Source of the DNA: Methylococcaceae bacterium
Lineage (GTDB): Bacteria; Pseudomonadota; Gammaproteobacteria; Methylococcales; Methylomonadaceae
DNA: 48,787 bases
Reading direction: 5' to 3'
Assembly: GCA_947505105.1 (NCBI GenBank)
Contig: CANNKG010000016.1
Coordinates: 1-48,787, forward strand
The notes beneath the pieces were generated by a model. It did not search any database and was not told the DNA's origin. It was given only the letters and a program-made list of their open reading frames with translations. Each line of letters opens with the position of its first letter. Positions within the stretch are counted from its first letter, which is position 1. Position numbers and translations under genes: made by a program. This document shows, piece by piece, positions 35,847 to 44,030 of the stretch.

Positions 35847-36335
35847 ATGCTGCTGATTGATTTTTCGGATTCCGAAGCTTCCCAAAACTGGCAAATCATT
35901 AACGATGGGGTAATGGGCGGTATCTCGCACAGCCATGTTGAATTAAGCAAATCCTCCACCCTATTGTTTTGTGGCGCCCTTTCTCTTGAATATAACGGCG
36001 GTTTCGTTTCGATCCGAAAGCCGGTTGAACCCGGATGCTTTAAAAATTGCCAAGGCGTGTCGATCAAATTAAAGGGCGATGGCCGATCTTATCAATTTCG
36101 CGTAAAAATCGATGATCAATACGACGGAATCGCCTATCGCGCCCTATTTGACACCACTTCCGAATGGCAAGCACTGACGCTTCGTTTCGATACCTTTCAG
36201 GCCAGTTTTAGAGGCAGAATACTAACACAAGTGCCGGCTTTAAAACCTGAACAAATTCGGCAAATCGGTTTTTTGTTGGCCGACAAACAAGCGGGACCGT
36301 TTCGTCTTGAAATCGCAAGTATCCAAACCCTCTAA
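35847..36335 (+). CDS. CIA30 family protein (complex I intermediate-associated protein 30-like)
   Basis: A 162-residue soluble protein matching the CIA30/NDUFAF1-like domain (PF08547): NWQIINDGVMGGISHSHVEL near the N-terminus, FCGALSLEYNGGFVSIR, then RGRILTQVPALKPEQIRQIG and FLLADKQAGPFRLEI at the end. The fold is a jelly-roll carbohydrate-binding-like beta sandwich. In eukaryotes the family helps assemble complex I; the role in bacteria is not established. It is followed after 16 bases by a SOUL-type lipoprotein gene, so they probably form an operon. Confidence 0.88.
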   Translation: MLLIDFSDSEASQNWQIINDGVMGGISHSHVELSKSSTLLFCGALSLEYNGGFVSIRKPVEPGCFKNCQGVSIKLKGDGRSYQFRVKIDDQYDGIAYRALFDTTSEWQALTLRFDTFQASFRGRILTQVPALKPEQIRQIGFLLADKQAGPFRLEIASIQTL

Positions 36336-36351
36336 CTTTGACCAAGAAGCT

Positions 36352-36969
36352 ATGACAAAACTACTCAGCACCTTAAGTTCAATCTTTCTAACCGGCTGTA
36401 CAGTCTTTGGAATTCGCACGGCGGAACAACCGAGCTATCAACTACTCCACAGCGACAGTGCCTTTGAGATTAGGCAATATCCGGTACTTGTCGTCGCCGA
36501 AACCACCATAGCCGGGGATTACCAAACGGGCAGTCGCGAGGGCTTTCAACGCTTAGCGAGCTATATATTTGGCAACAATCGCCGTCAGCAACAAATTACC
36601 ATGACTGCGCCGGTAGTTCAGGAGCCACTTACTGAAACCTTGTCGATGACCGCACCCGTCATTCAGCAAAATTCAGGGGGCGTTTGGATGATGGCTTTCG
36701 TTCTGCCCAAAGAGATTACCTTGGCGAATGCTCCATTGCCTTTAGATTCTGAAGTTGTTATCAAGGAACTCCCGGCCAAAAAAATCGCCGTCAGTCGTTA
36801 TTCCGGGCGTCTTTCTGCTGAGCGGATTGCAGAAAAATCTGCAGCACTGCAAAAATGGTTGGCCGAACACGACTACAAAGTTATTTCTACCGCGCGCTCC
36901 GCCGCCTACGATCCCCCCTGGACTCTACCATTTCTAAGACGCAATGAAATTCACATCGATATTGAGTAA
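36352..36969 (+). CDS. SOUL-type haem-binding family lipoprotein
   Basis: A 205-residue protein of the SOUL/HBP22 family. From the ATG at 36352 it has a lipoprotein signal peptide with lipobox LTGC (Cys 15), supporting this start over the upstream in-frame TTG at 36307. Family motifs are FEIRQYPVLVVAETT, a GFQRLASYIFGNN segment, QQITMTAPVVQEP and the end RNEIHIDI. Eukaryotic members bind haem, but many bacterial ones have not been tested. It should be tethered to a membrane facing the periplasm. It lies 3' of the CIA30-like gene. Confidence 0.9.
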   Translation: MTKLLSTLSSIFLTGCTVFGIRTAEQPSYQLLHSDSAFEIRQYPVLVVAETTIAGDYQTGSREGFQRLASYIFGNNRRQQQITMTAPVVQEPLTETLSMTAPVIQQNSGGVWMMAFVLPKEITLANAPLPLDSEVVIKELPAKKIAVSRYSGRLSAERIAEKSAALQKWLAEHDYKVISTARSAAYDPPWTLPFLRRNEIHIDIE

Positions 36970-36994
36970 TTTCGATCCAGGAATCGAATCACCG

Positions 36995-37525
36995 TTAGGA
37001 CTGGATTAACTTGAGGGTTTTTTCAGGCAATGCCTCATTGCTGCTACCCTCTAAAAATAAGCGGGCATCTTCGTGAACCGTCGACATAAAGCGAATTAAC
37101 TGCATTTCACGCTGCATTTTTTCCTGATCGGTTTTCGCGTCCCACATGGCATTAAGTAGATGTTTGGCATGGTGATGAATCGTGAACGCGACTGCCGATG
37201 GCAATTGCGTGTAGGTAGTTTCTATCGACTTTTTCAAATCGTCTAACGCCGCAAGATATTGCTTATAGTCCTCAATATTTTGCTTACATTTGGTTTTATG
37301 CATCACCAACTCGGCATGATGGGTTGTACGCAATAAAGCCAATTCATGTTCTAACGCTACACTACGTTTTTTAAGTTGGGCTTCCAAATCTTGCTCGGCC
37401 AGGATTTTTTGCTGCCTTAAGGATTGATTTTGCTCAAAATGCTCGGTTTGCCAAGCGAGCCGTTTTTCCTTGGTAAGGAACCAAAAATTTAGCCATTCAA
37501 GCGCTCGGTGTTTTAGATTAAACAT
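36995..37525 (-). CDS. Coiled-coil protein, function unknown (distal gene of pair)
   Basis: A 176-residue hydrophilic protein, almost entirely helical, with a predicted coiled coil over about residues 25-110 (repeating Gln/Glu/Lys/Leu heptads). There is no signal peptide; the N-terminus has an aromatic patch (WLNFWFLTKEKRLAWQ) that might touch a membrane. The C-terminal half contains several His residues (FTIHHHAKHLL). Its start overlaps the previous gene by eight bases, so the two products are probably made together and may interact. No family recognised. Confidence 0.65.
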   Translation of the reverse strand: MFNLKHRALEWLNFWFLTKEKRLAWQTEHFEQNQSLRQQKILAEQDLEAQLKKRSVALEHELALLRTTHHAELVMHKTKCKQNIEDYKQYLAALDDLKKSIETTYTQLPSAVAFTIHHHAKHLLNAMWDAKTDQEKMQREMQLIRFMSTVHEDARLFLEGSSNEALPEKTLKLIQS

Positions 37526-38057
37526 GACGTTGCGCTAAATGCTGGTGAAGTTGTTGCTGTAGATTGATCAAATTTGCAAGATCCTGCTGTCTTTGCGCGA
37601 CTTTTAAGCGTTGCGAAAACTCTTGATAGGCAGTGGCGGGTAACGATGTTCTTATAGCACGTAAATCACGTTGAATCGAATCGACCAACTCATTAATGTG
37701 TTTACGATGATTGCTTTTTAATAAGCACCGACGTTTCAGTTCATGAAAGTAATCCAGATAGTTAATTCGATGCGTATAGAGCCGATTTAACTGATTTTCC
37801 CTGGCTCGGATAAATGCCAATCGCCGTTTAAGCCGGGCAGAGTGTGCAAAATACTCTTGTAGTTCCGAGCCGAAACGTTTAATCACAAAGCCTAAACCAC
37901 TCAATAATAATAAACCAAAACCCAATAACCAGATTTTGAGTGCCAATTGCAACAGCAATTCAGACCAAAAAATAAACCGAAAACCATATAAACCAGCCAC
38001 GAGAATGAACATCGCCAACGCGAAATGCACCAGACCCAGCGCGTATCGAATAATCAT
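37518..38057 (-). CDS. Membrane protein with basic coiled coil, function unknown (proximal gene of pair)
   Basis: A 179-residue protein with two N-terminal transmembrane helices (about residues 8-30 and 34-60: GLVHFALAMFILVAGLYGF, then LLLQLALKIWLLGFGLLLLS), followed by a long, very basic helical region with coiled-coil character up to the end. It overlaps the next gene by eight bases and follows hemN by 40 bases on the same strand. The pattern suggests a membrane-anchored coiled-coil scaffold. Not assigned to a family. Confidence 0.65.
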   Translation of the reverse strand: MIIRYALGLVHFALAMFILVAGLYGFRFIFWSELLLQLALKIWLLGFGLLLLSGLGFVIKRFGSELQEYFAHSARLKRRLAFIRARENQLNRLYTHRINYLDYFHELKRRCLLKSNHRKHINELVDSIQRDLRAIRTSLPATAYQEFSQRLKVAQRQQDLANLINLQQQLHQHLAQRHV

Positions 38058-38097
38058 GTCGTTAAGACTCTACCCTCAGCGCCTTGAGTTTTGCGAA

Positions 38098-39480
38098 TTA
38101 AATCACCTTGGAAAATTGCTGTTGCTGCTTTTCGGCCAAATACCGGTCAAAAACCATGCAGATATTTCGAATTAACAGACGTCCCGCTGAAAGAACTTTG
38201 ATGCCGTCTTGGTCGAGGCTCAATAAGCCATCCTCCTGCATCGGCAGCAATGCCGGTAATTCTTTCTTGAAATATTCCGCAAATTGAATTGAAAATTGCT
38301 GTTCAATCTTCTTGAAATTAAGCTCAAAATGACAAATCAGCTGAGTAATGACTTCCTTGCGCAATTTATCGTCATCATTCAAATCCAGCCCTTTCACAAT
38401 CGGCAATTTTCCATCGGTAATTTTCTGATTGTAATCGGCCAGTTCCTTTTCATTTTGCATGTAAGCATCCCCCACCCGGCCAATGGAGGTCATGCCTAAG
38501 CCAACCAAATCGCAATCCGAATGTGTGGAGTAGCCTTGAAAATTTCGATACAGCTTACCTTCACGCTGCGCTATCGCTAATTCGTCATCGGGTTTAGCAA
38601 AATGATCCATGCCGATATACACATAACCGGCATCCCCCAATTTCTGACCGATCATCTGCAAAATCGCTAATTTTTCAGCCGCCGAGGGTAAATCGTCGTC
38701 ATTGATCTGTCGTTGGGTTTTAAAACGATTGGGCATGTGTGCATAGTTAAAGATCGAAAAACGATCCGGAACTACCACGAGTAATTTATCCAGGGTATTG
38801 GCGAAACTGGCTACCGTTTGAAACGGTAAGCCGTAAATTAAATCAATGTTGGTAGAACGAAAGCCTTGTTCACGGGCTGCGGTCAGCACGGCAAAGGTTT
38901 GCGCTTCGGTTTGAATGCGGTTGACAGCCTTTTGCACGACCGGATCAAAATCCTGAACACCCAAGCTTACTCGATTAAAACCCATTTCACGCAATTGACG
39001 AATCGTATCATCGTTGGTTTCCCGCGGGTCGACTTCAATCGAGTATTCTCCCAAATCATCATCTCTAAGCGTAAACGCCTGACGCAAGGCCGACATAAGC
39101 CGCTGCATCTGCTCGAAATTTAAAAAAGTCGGCGTACCTCCACCCCAGTGCAATTGATTGACCACCCGAGACTTGTCGAATAACGCGCCCTGCAGGGCAA
39201 TTTCTTTCAAGAGACTTTCAAGATAGGGTTCGGCATGCTTGCGATTATTGGTGATAATTTTATTGCAGGCGCAGTAAAAACAGACGGTATCGCAAAACGG
39301 CACATGCACATATAGTGACAGTGGCCCACCATGTTGATTGGATTTTTGGATATGTTCACGATATTCTTGATCGCCGAAACCGCTATGCAGTTCTAAGGCG
39401 GTAGGATACGAAGTATAACGGGGACCAGACTTATCATAGCGTCTGAGCAGAGCGGGATCGAATTTTAGGGTTTGGTCCAT
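38098..39480 (-). CDS. hemN: Oxygen-independent coproporphyrinogen III oxidase
   Basis: A 460-residue radical-SAM enzyme that decarboxylates coproporphyrinogen III to protoporphyrinogen IX without oxygen, in haem synthesis. The cluster-binding motif is VPFCDTVCFYCACNK, and GGGTPTFL and LIYGLPFQT are also typical. The start SGPRYTSYPTALELHSGF and the full length match genuine HemN rather than the shorter HemW. A 24-codon frame lies 89 bases upstream. The coiled-coil pair follows on the same strand. Confidence 0.95.
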   Translation of the reverse strand: MDQTLKFDPALLRRYDKSGPRYTSYPTALELHSGFGDQEYREHIQKSNQHGGPLSLYVHVPFCDTVCFYCACNKIITNNRKHAEPYLESLLKEIALQGALFDKSRVVNQLHWGGGTPTFLNFEQMQRLMSALRQAFTLRDDDLGEYSIEVDPRETNDDTIRQLREMGFNRVSLGVQDFDPVVQKAVNRIQTEAQTFAVLTAAREQGFRSTNIDLIYGLPFQTVASFANTLDKLLVVVPDRFSIFNYAHMPNRFKTQRQINDDDLPSAAEKLAILQMIGQKLGDAGYVYIGMDHFAKPDDELAIAQREGKLYRNFQGYSTHSDCDLVGLGMTSIGRVGDAYMQNEKELADYNQKITDGKLPIVKGLDLNDDDKLRKEVITQLICHFELNFKKIEQQFSIQFAEYFKKELPALLPMQEDGLLSLDQDGIKVLSAGRLLIRNICMVFDRYLAEKQQQQFSKVI

Positions 39481-39568
39481 GATTTTACTAAAGGCTTAAG
39501 ATACATTGGGCTATGCTGACACAGCCCGAATTGAATGGAAGTATTAGATTTTACGCTAAGACGCTCAA

Positions 39569-39643
39569 TTAGAAATCGAAAGGGTCTTTTCGTTGTTGAA
39601 CATTAGCAGGGGTGAATACTGAAAGAAAGTTAGCCGGATTCAT
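39569..39643 (-). CDS. Possible 24-residue peptide upstream of hemN
   Basis: A short frame on the hemN strand encodes MNPANFLSVFTPANVQQRKD plus PFDF, ending 89 bases before the hemN start. The amino-acid composition is protein-like, but there is no strong ribosome-binding site. It could be a leader peptide or a small protein of unknown role, or chance. Confidence 0.25.
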   Translation of the reverse strand: MNPANFLSVFTPANVQQRKDPFDF

Positions 39644-39716
39644 AAGTCGATGCTTGAACAATAATAAAAGTTCTATTGTACGAGAAATCCGACAAACCTT
39701 ATCAATAAAGTAATAG

Positions 39717-40235
39717 TTAATTCATCAATAAGGCTTTGGTGTCCTTATCGATCGGTAATGAGTAATCATGGGCTGAAAGCACAATACCAGTATCGGCATT
39801 GATGACTTTCGAGGTGACATAAACCCGAGTTTCCCCGACCGCGTAAGTCCCAACGATAACCGCCTGGGCCTGATGGTGATGAGAAATATTCTTCAACTCT
39901 CTGGACAGCAGAAATTCACCACTATCCTCTCTAATATAAATGTCCTTACGCAGCAATAATTCGATAACGCGGTAACCGTTATTCGTAAAGATCGTTGCAA
40001 ATTGCTGCGAAATACTCCGTCCAAGCGAGGATGATTCGCTAAGGGCATTGATATTGACGAAACTCGCGACAATCAGTGGTTTGCCTTTATCCAACCGACC
40101 TTTGGCATTATCGACCAATTTCTGTGCTGCCGAATGATTATGATTAATCGCATAATAGCGATTATCTAAGGTCTGACAACCAATGAGCAAAAAGACGGTC
40201 AACAACACAAAAAATATTTTCTTTAATGTTTTCAT
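39717..40235 (-). CDS. FlgO-like outer-membrane lipoprotein
   Basis: A 172-residue lipoprotein with lipobox IGCQ (Cys about residue 20). The rest matches the FlgO domain (PF17680-type): KPLIVASFVNINALSESSSL, GRSISQQFATIFTNNGY, and AQAVIVGTYAVGETRVYVTS. In Vibrio, FlgO is an outer-membrane protein needed for motility. No flagellar genes are adjacent here, so the term is used for the domain only. ATG 40235 is chosen; a GTG at 40238 is in frame. It is 13 bases after a second lipoprotein gene. Confidence 0.82.
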   Translation of the reverse strand: MKTLKKIFFVLLTVFLLIGCQTLDNRYYAINHNHSAAQKLVDNAKGRLDKGKPLIVASFVNINALSESSSLGRSISQQFATIFTNNGYRVIELLLRKDIYIREDSGEFLLSRELKNISHHHQAQAVIVGTYAVGETRVYVTSKVINADTGIVLSAHDYSLPIDKDTKALLMN

Positions 40236-40248
40236 CACTGGTTATCCC

Positions 40249-40920
40249 TTATTGCACATCTGACACTGTGAATTGGTGTGTGGGGGGGGGAGGTGCCTGA
40301 TAGTAGTATTGAGGTAGATTACCCCGTTCAACGTAATAAATTCTTGAATCGGAACTCAAGATTTGATTTCCCATCACAATTTGCGTCGTGATGACAACTT
40401 CTACATGGGTTGCCAAATTAGGTTTAACCTGATCCACTGCCGCATAAAATGGCGATTTGACAATTTCCATGGCCGTGGTCGTGACATCATGCGCGCCTCT
40501 TCCCAGAACAGTCGTCGCTAGATAGTAAACACCTTGAGCCAATGGCGTGACCAGCCCCATATTTTCTACATAATGGGCATTATGATTAATAATATCGACG
40601 GTATAGGCGATAGTAGCAGTGTTAAACTCGGGCTGGATAACCACATTGCCGCCCATTTCAACAATATTACTGGTCAAGAGGTGCTGATAGGTTGTGGCAA
40701 ACGGAAAAGAATTTGCCGGTTCCTTGATATATAAAGGCAAGGCCGATGATTTTTTCAAGGTTTTCATAATGAGACCGGCTTCATGATTGGCCAGAATTTC
40801 CCAATGAGACGCTGAATTTAATTTCAATTGCTCGGGCTTTTTAAACGCAACACCTTGGGGGACTTCATGTGCACATCCCGCCACTACTAATGCTACCAAA
40901 CCTAAAATTATATTTTTCAT
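40249..40920 (-). CDS. Lipoprotein of unknown function, co-transcribed with the FlgO-like gene
   Basis: A 223-residue lipoprotein with lipobox VAGC (Cys 16) followed by AHEVPQG. The mature protein is mixed alpha/beta, with a hydrophobic stretch around LVTPLAQGVYYLATTVLG, and ends in a Pro/Tyr/Gln-rich tail (YYYQAPPPPTHQF). The tail is encoded by a run of nine C (G at 40282-40290 on the plus strand), where slippage would alter only the last ten or so residues. It precedes the FlgO-like gene closely and probably acts with it in the outer membrane. No named family recognised. Confidence 0.75.
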   Translation of the reverse strand: MKNIILGLVALVVAGCAHEVPQGVAFKKPEQLKLNSASHWEILANHEAGLIMKTLKKSSALPLYIKEPANSFPFATTYQHLLTSNIVEMGGNVVIQPEFNTATIAYTVDIINHNAHYVENMGLVTPLAQGVYYLATTVLGRGAHDVTTTAMEIVKSPFYAAVDQVKPNLATHVEVVITTQIVMGNQILSSDSRIYYVERGNLPQYYYQAPPPPTHQFTVSDVQ

Positions 40921-41134
40921 TGAACACCCTCAAGAATTCATTATATTTGTGTGTAAGGATAGACCATCAGCAAGATAAATCAATTAACCAAGCACAAGAA
41001 ACCTTAAAGGTTACTCGAACTTAATAAAACTACCATCAAGAGCTTTGCTAGAAAACATGCCGGAGGTGACACCCCGTTCGGCAAATCGGCATCCTAACAC
41101 GTCTGGTATGTCATCTAGCAACACGACTTAAAGT

Positions 41135-41518
41135 TTAATCTTTAGGCTGCCTGAATGACTGACCGTAAGTGCTATCAACGTCAAAATCATCCCAGATCAC
41201 AGTCGGCTGGACAATTGGCTGCGATGGAACCGGAAAAGTCACCAAATCCGCAATACCCGCTCCGGTTCGTCCCGCCATATTGACGATGCCTTTGGCTAAC
41301 CCACCAAAAAAACCCAAAATAAAATTGCCTTTATTGGTGGTATTAATGATGTTTTTGGGAATCTCCAACCAACCGGTCGCAATATTTGCAAAACCGTTGC
41401 CGGCCTTGTCGATTACATTACGTTGATAGCTATCATGCTCTTCGGCATGACTCACGGATACTGAAACAAGCATCAATGAAACAATAACAATTTTGCCTAC
41501 AACAGCAATTTTCTTCAT
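41135..41518 (-). CDS. Exosortase system-associated protein, TIGR04073 family
   Basis: A 127-residue exported protein. A signal peptide (MKKIAVVGKIVIVSLMLVSV, cut near SHA) precedes a conserved core: KAGNGFANIATGWLEIPKNI, then GLAKGIVNMAGRTGAGIADL and VTFPVPSQPIVQPTVIW. This core fits the TIGR04073 family, found in genomes with exosortase/PEP-CTERM systems. It is similar to a two-helix membrane-associated module. Its molecular role is not known. No exosortase gene is in the window. Confidence 0.85.
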   Translation of the reverse strand: MKKIAVVGKIVIVSLMLVSVSVSHAEEHDSYQRNVIDKAGNGFANIATGWLEIPKNIINTTNKGNFILGFFGGLAKGIVNMAGRTGAGIADLVTFPVPSQPIVQPTVIWDDFDVDSTYGQSFRQPKD

Positions 41519-41633
41519 GAGTTAACTCCTGAACATGAGGGATGATGGAATGCCTGATTAAATGAAGTAAGTTTAGCATCTATCAAGAAACTCTCAATAA
41601 TACTGGAAGTGAAAAGCCTTGACTAACTTTGAT

Positions 41634-42500
41634 TTAACGCTCGGTTTTCTGTTTTTTATGACTAAGTTTTAACTTAAGCAGATGCACGCGTCGGCTATCG
41701 GCACGAATAACTTCAAAACGAAAATGCTCAAATTCAACATGCTCGCCCTTCTTGGGCATATGTTGTAACTCGTGGACCACAAAACCACCAATGGTATCGG
41801 CAGATTCTGTGCTTAAATTGGTAGCGAAATACTCATTAAACTCGTCAATCGGCGTCAACGCTTTGATGGTATATTCTCGTTCGTTACGGCGCTGAATATA
41901 AACTTCATCATCATGTTCGTCATCGTGCTCATCTTCTATCTCGCCGACAATTTGCTCTAATACATCCTCAATCGTCACCAGACCCGCGGTAGCGCCATAT
42001 TCATCGACCACGATAACCATATGATTGCGCTTGGTTCTGAATTCTTTTAACAAAACGTTCAAACGTTTACTTTCGGGAACAACACTCACCGGACGCATAA
42101 TTTCTTCAACCTTAAACCCCTTGTGATCGATCACATGGGTTAGCAGGTCCTTCACGAGCAAGATACCAACTACTTTGCTTCGATCTTCGGCAATCACCGG
42201 AAAACGCGAATGGGCCGACTCAATGACAATGGGCAAAACACTCAATAAATCATCGTCCTTGTTAACGACCACCATTTGTACCCGCGGAATCATGATATCC
42301 CTCGCGCGCATTTCCGCAACTTGAAGTACGCCTTCAATCATCGACAAGGCGTAAGAATCAAGTAAATGATTGTCTTGAGCTTCTCTTAAAACTTCCAGTA
42401 ATTCTTCCTGATCTTGAGGTTCACCGCTCAAGAACTGGCCGAGCTTACTTATCCAACTTTTTGGATAAGAATTACTACTCGGAGGTTTTTCATCGTTCAT
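41634..42500 (-). CDS. ybeX: CorC/HlyC family CBS-domain protein (YbeX)
   Basis: A 288-residue cytoplasmic protein with two CBS domains (about residues 70-190; MEGVLQVAEMRARDIMIPR-type start is seen as ALSMIEGVLQVAEMRARDIM) and a C-terminal CorC_HlyC domain (about 205-285; TIGGFVVHELQHMPKKGEHV). It belongs to the CorC/YbeX group, connected with magnesium or cobalt efflux and with ribosome biology in E. coli. It starts with the last base of ybeY, as in the conserved miaB-phoH-ybeY-ybeX order. Confidence 0.93.
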   Translation of the reverse strand: MNDEKPPSSNSYPKSWISKLGQFLSGEPQDQEELLEVLREAQDNHLLDSYALSMIEGVLQVAEMRARDIMIPRVQMVVVNKDDDLLSVLPIVIESAHSRFPVIAEDRSKVVGILLVKDLLTHVIDHKGFKVEEIMRPVSVVPESKRLNVLLKEFRTKRNHMVIVVDEYGATAGLVTIEDVLEQIVGEIEDEHDDEHDDEVYIQRRNEREYTIKALTPIDEFNEYFATNLSTESADTIGGFVVHELQHMPKKGEHVEFEHFRFEVIRADSRRVHLLKLKLSHKKQKTER

Positions 42501-42970
42501 TAGCTTAATTGCTCCTGATAGGGGTTATTAATATGCAATTTGGATAACAGCTCAATTTCTAAAGCTTCCATCGTTTCTGCGTCTTGATCTTCAATATGAT
42601 CATAGCCCAATAAATGTAAAATTCCATGAATAAAAATATGCGCCCAATGCTGTTCCAGGGTTTTACCTTGTGCTTGAGCTTCTTTTTCGATGACCGGCCC
42701 ACATAACACCAGATCGCCTAGAATGTTGATTTCCAGGGTAATCGCTTCATGGGCCTCAAACGGAAAACTTAAAATATTAGTCGAACCTACCTTATGCCGA
42801 TAGCTTTCATTTAATTCACTCATTTCGTCCTCATCGACGATCCGAATGACAATTTCCTGAACCTCGGCATAATCAGCCAAAACAACCGCCGCCCATTGCT
42901 CGAATTGGGCCAGATCAGGAATTTGGGTTGAGGCAGAAGCGATTTGCAGTTCAAGATGATGCTTAACCAT
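42500..42970 (-). CDS. ybeY: rRNA maturation endoribonuclease YbeY
   Basis: A 156-residue zinc-dependent endoribonuclease acting in 16S rRNA processing and ribosome quality control. The diagnostic H3xH5xH metal motif is HGILHLLGYDHIEDQDAE, and NILSFPFEA and LGDLVLC are also typical. It starts five bases after phoH and overlaps ybeX by one base. Confidence 0.95.
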   Translation of the reverse strand: MVKHHLELQIASASTQIPDLAQFEQWAAVVLADYAEVQEIVIRIVDEDEMSELNESYRHKVGSTNILSFPFEAHEAITLEINILGDLVLCGPVIEKEAQAQGKTLEQHWAHIFIHGILHLLGYDHIEDQDAETMEALEIELLSKLHINNPYQEQLS

Positions 42971-42975
42971 AGCGA

Positions 42976-43962
42976 TTATCCTTTGGGGTGTTTTTTCTCA
43001 TAGTCTTCATAGGCCATCACAATGCGTTGCACAATGGGATGCCGCACCACGTCCCGGGTAGTAAAGAAAGTAAAACTAATTCCCTGGACATCCTTTAGTA
43101 CTTCAAGCACATGGGTTAAACCCGACATCTTAGCGGACGGCAAGTCAATCTGGGTAATATCGCCGGTCACAACTGCCGTAGAACCAAAGCCGATGCGCGT
43201 CAAGAACATCTTAATCTGTTCAGTCGTAGTATTTTGTGCTTCATCAAGAATGATAAATGAATCATTCAGAGTTCTGCCGCGCATGAAGGCAAGCGGAGCA
43301 ACTTCAATGACACTGCGCTCAATCAGTTTTTCAACCCGTTCAAAACCTAACATTTCATAAAGCGCATCATAGAGAGGACGCAAGTAAGGATCAACTTTCT
43401 GAGCCATGTCGCCGGGCAAAAAACCTAATTTTTCGCCCGCCTCTACCGCTGGCCTGACTAAAATGATTCGCCTAACTTGTTCATTTTGCAAGGCATCAAC
43501 GGCACACGCCACCGCAAGATAAGTTTTACCGGTACCTGCAGGCCCTACCCCAAAATTAATATCGTGCCGTTTGATTTTTTTTAAGTAATTTTGTTGATTC
43601 GGACCGCGACCGCGAATGACCGAATGTTTGGTCTTAATAAACACCGCATCTTCAGCTGTCGTTACTTCTAGATGAGCTACCAACTCATCAATCGAAGCAT
43701 CCTGCATTGCCAGATGCAGGTCTTCAGGCGACAAGATATTCTGCTCAGTTTCAACATATAACTTTCGGAGGAGCTCACAGGTAGCCTCAACCGAGCGATC
43801 GGGACCTGAAATCGTAAAGTGATTTGCCCGATTGGCAATGATAACTTTCAGACGTTGTTCAATTTGCCTTAAATGATTGTCAAATTGTCCACATAAATTC
43901 GATAAGCGCTTGTTATCGGCGGGTTGCAGGATCAATTCCTGCTCAATAGAAGAAGTAGTCAA
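42976..43962 (-). CDS. ybeZ: PhoH-like ATPase (YbeZ)
   Basis: A 328-residue P-loop ATPase of the PhoH family, linked with YbeY in rRNA processing. The core contains FGVGPAGTGKTYLAVACAVD (Walker A), RPAVEAGEKLGFLPGD and FIILDEAQNTT (Walker B), and GDITQIDLP. The predicted start at 43962 is a TTG; no ATG lies close by in frame, and the N-terminus from there matches the family length. It is second in the miaB-phoH-ybeY-ybeX row. Confidence 0.93.
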   Translation of the reverse strand: MTTSSIEQELILQPADNKRLSNLCGQFDNHLRQIEQRLKVIIANRANHFTISGPDRSVEATCELLRKLYVETEQNILSPEDLHLAMQDASIDELVAHLEVTTAEDAVFIKTKHSVIRGRGPNQQNYLKKIKRHDINFGVGPAGTGKTYLAVACAVDALQNEQVRRIILVRPAVEAGEKLGFLPGDMAQKVDPYLRPLYDALYEMLGFERVEKLIERSVIEVAPLAFMRGRTLNDSFIILDEAQNTTTEQIKMFLTRIGFGSTAVVTGDITQIDLPSAKMSGLTHVLEVLKDVQGISFTFFTTRDVVRHPIVQRIVMAYEDYEKKHPKG

Positions 43963-44030
43963 AATCTCAAATCTAAATTTTAGAAAAATAAACGAATAAT
44001 TGGTAGGGATTGATCAACCTTAATCAACGC

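Noticed and set aside
36970-36994. tRNA T-arm-like sequence (ATCGAATC)
   Set aside because: Only a short match. The 25-base gap cannot hold a tRNA, and no acceptor stem or anticodon arm can be formed.
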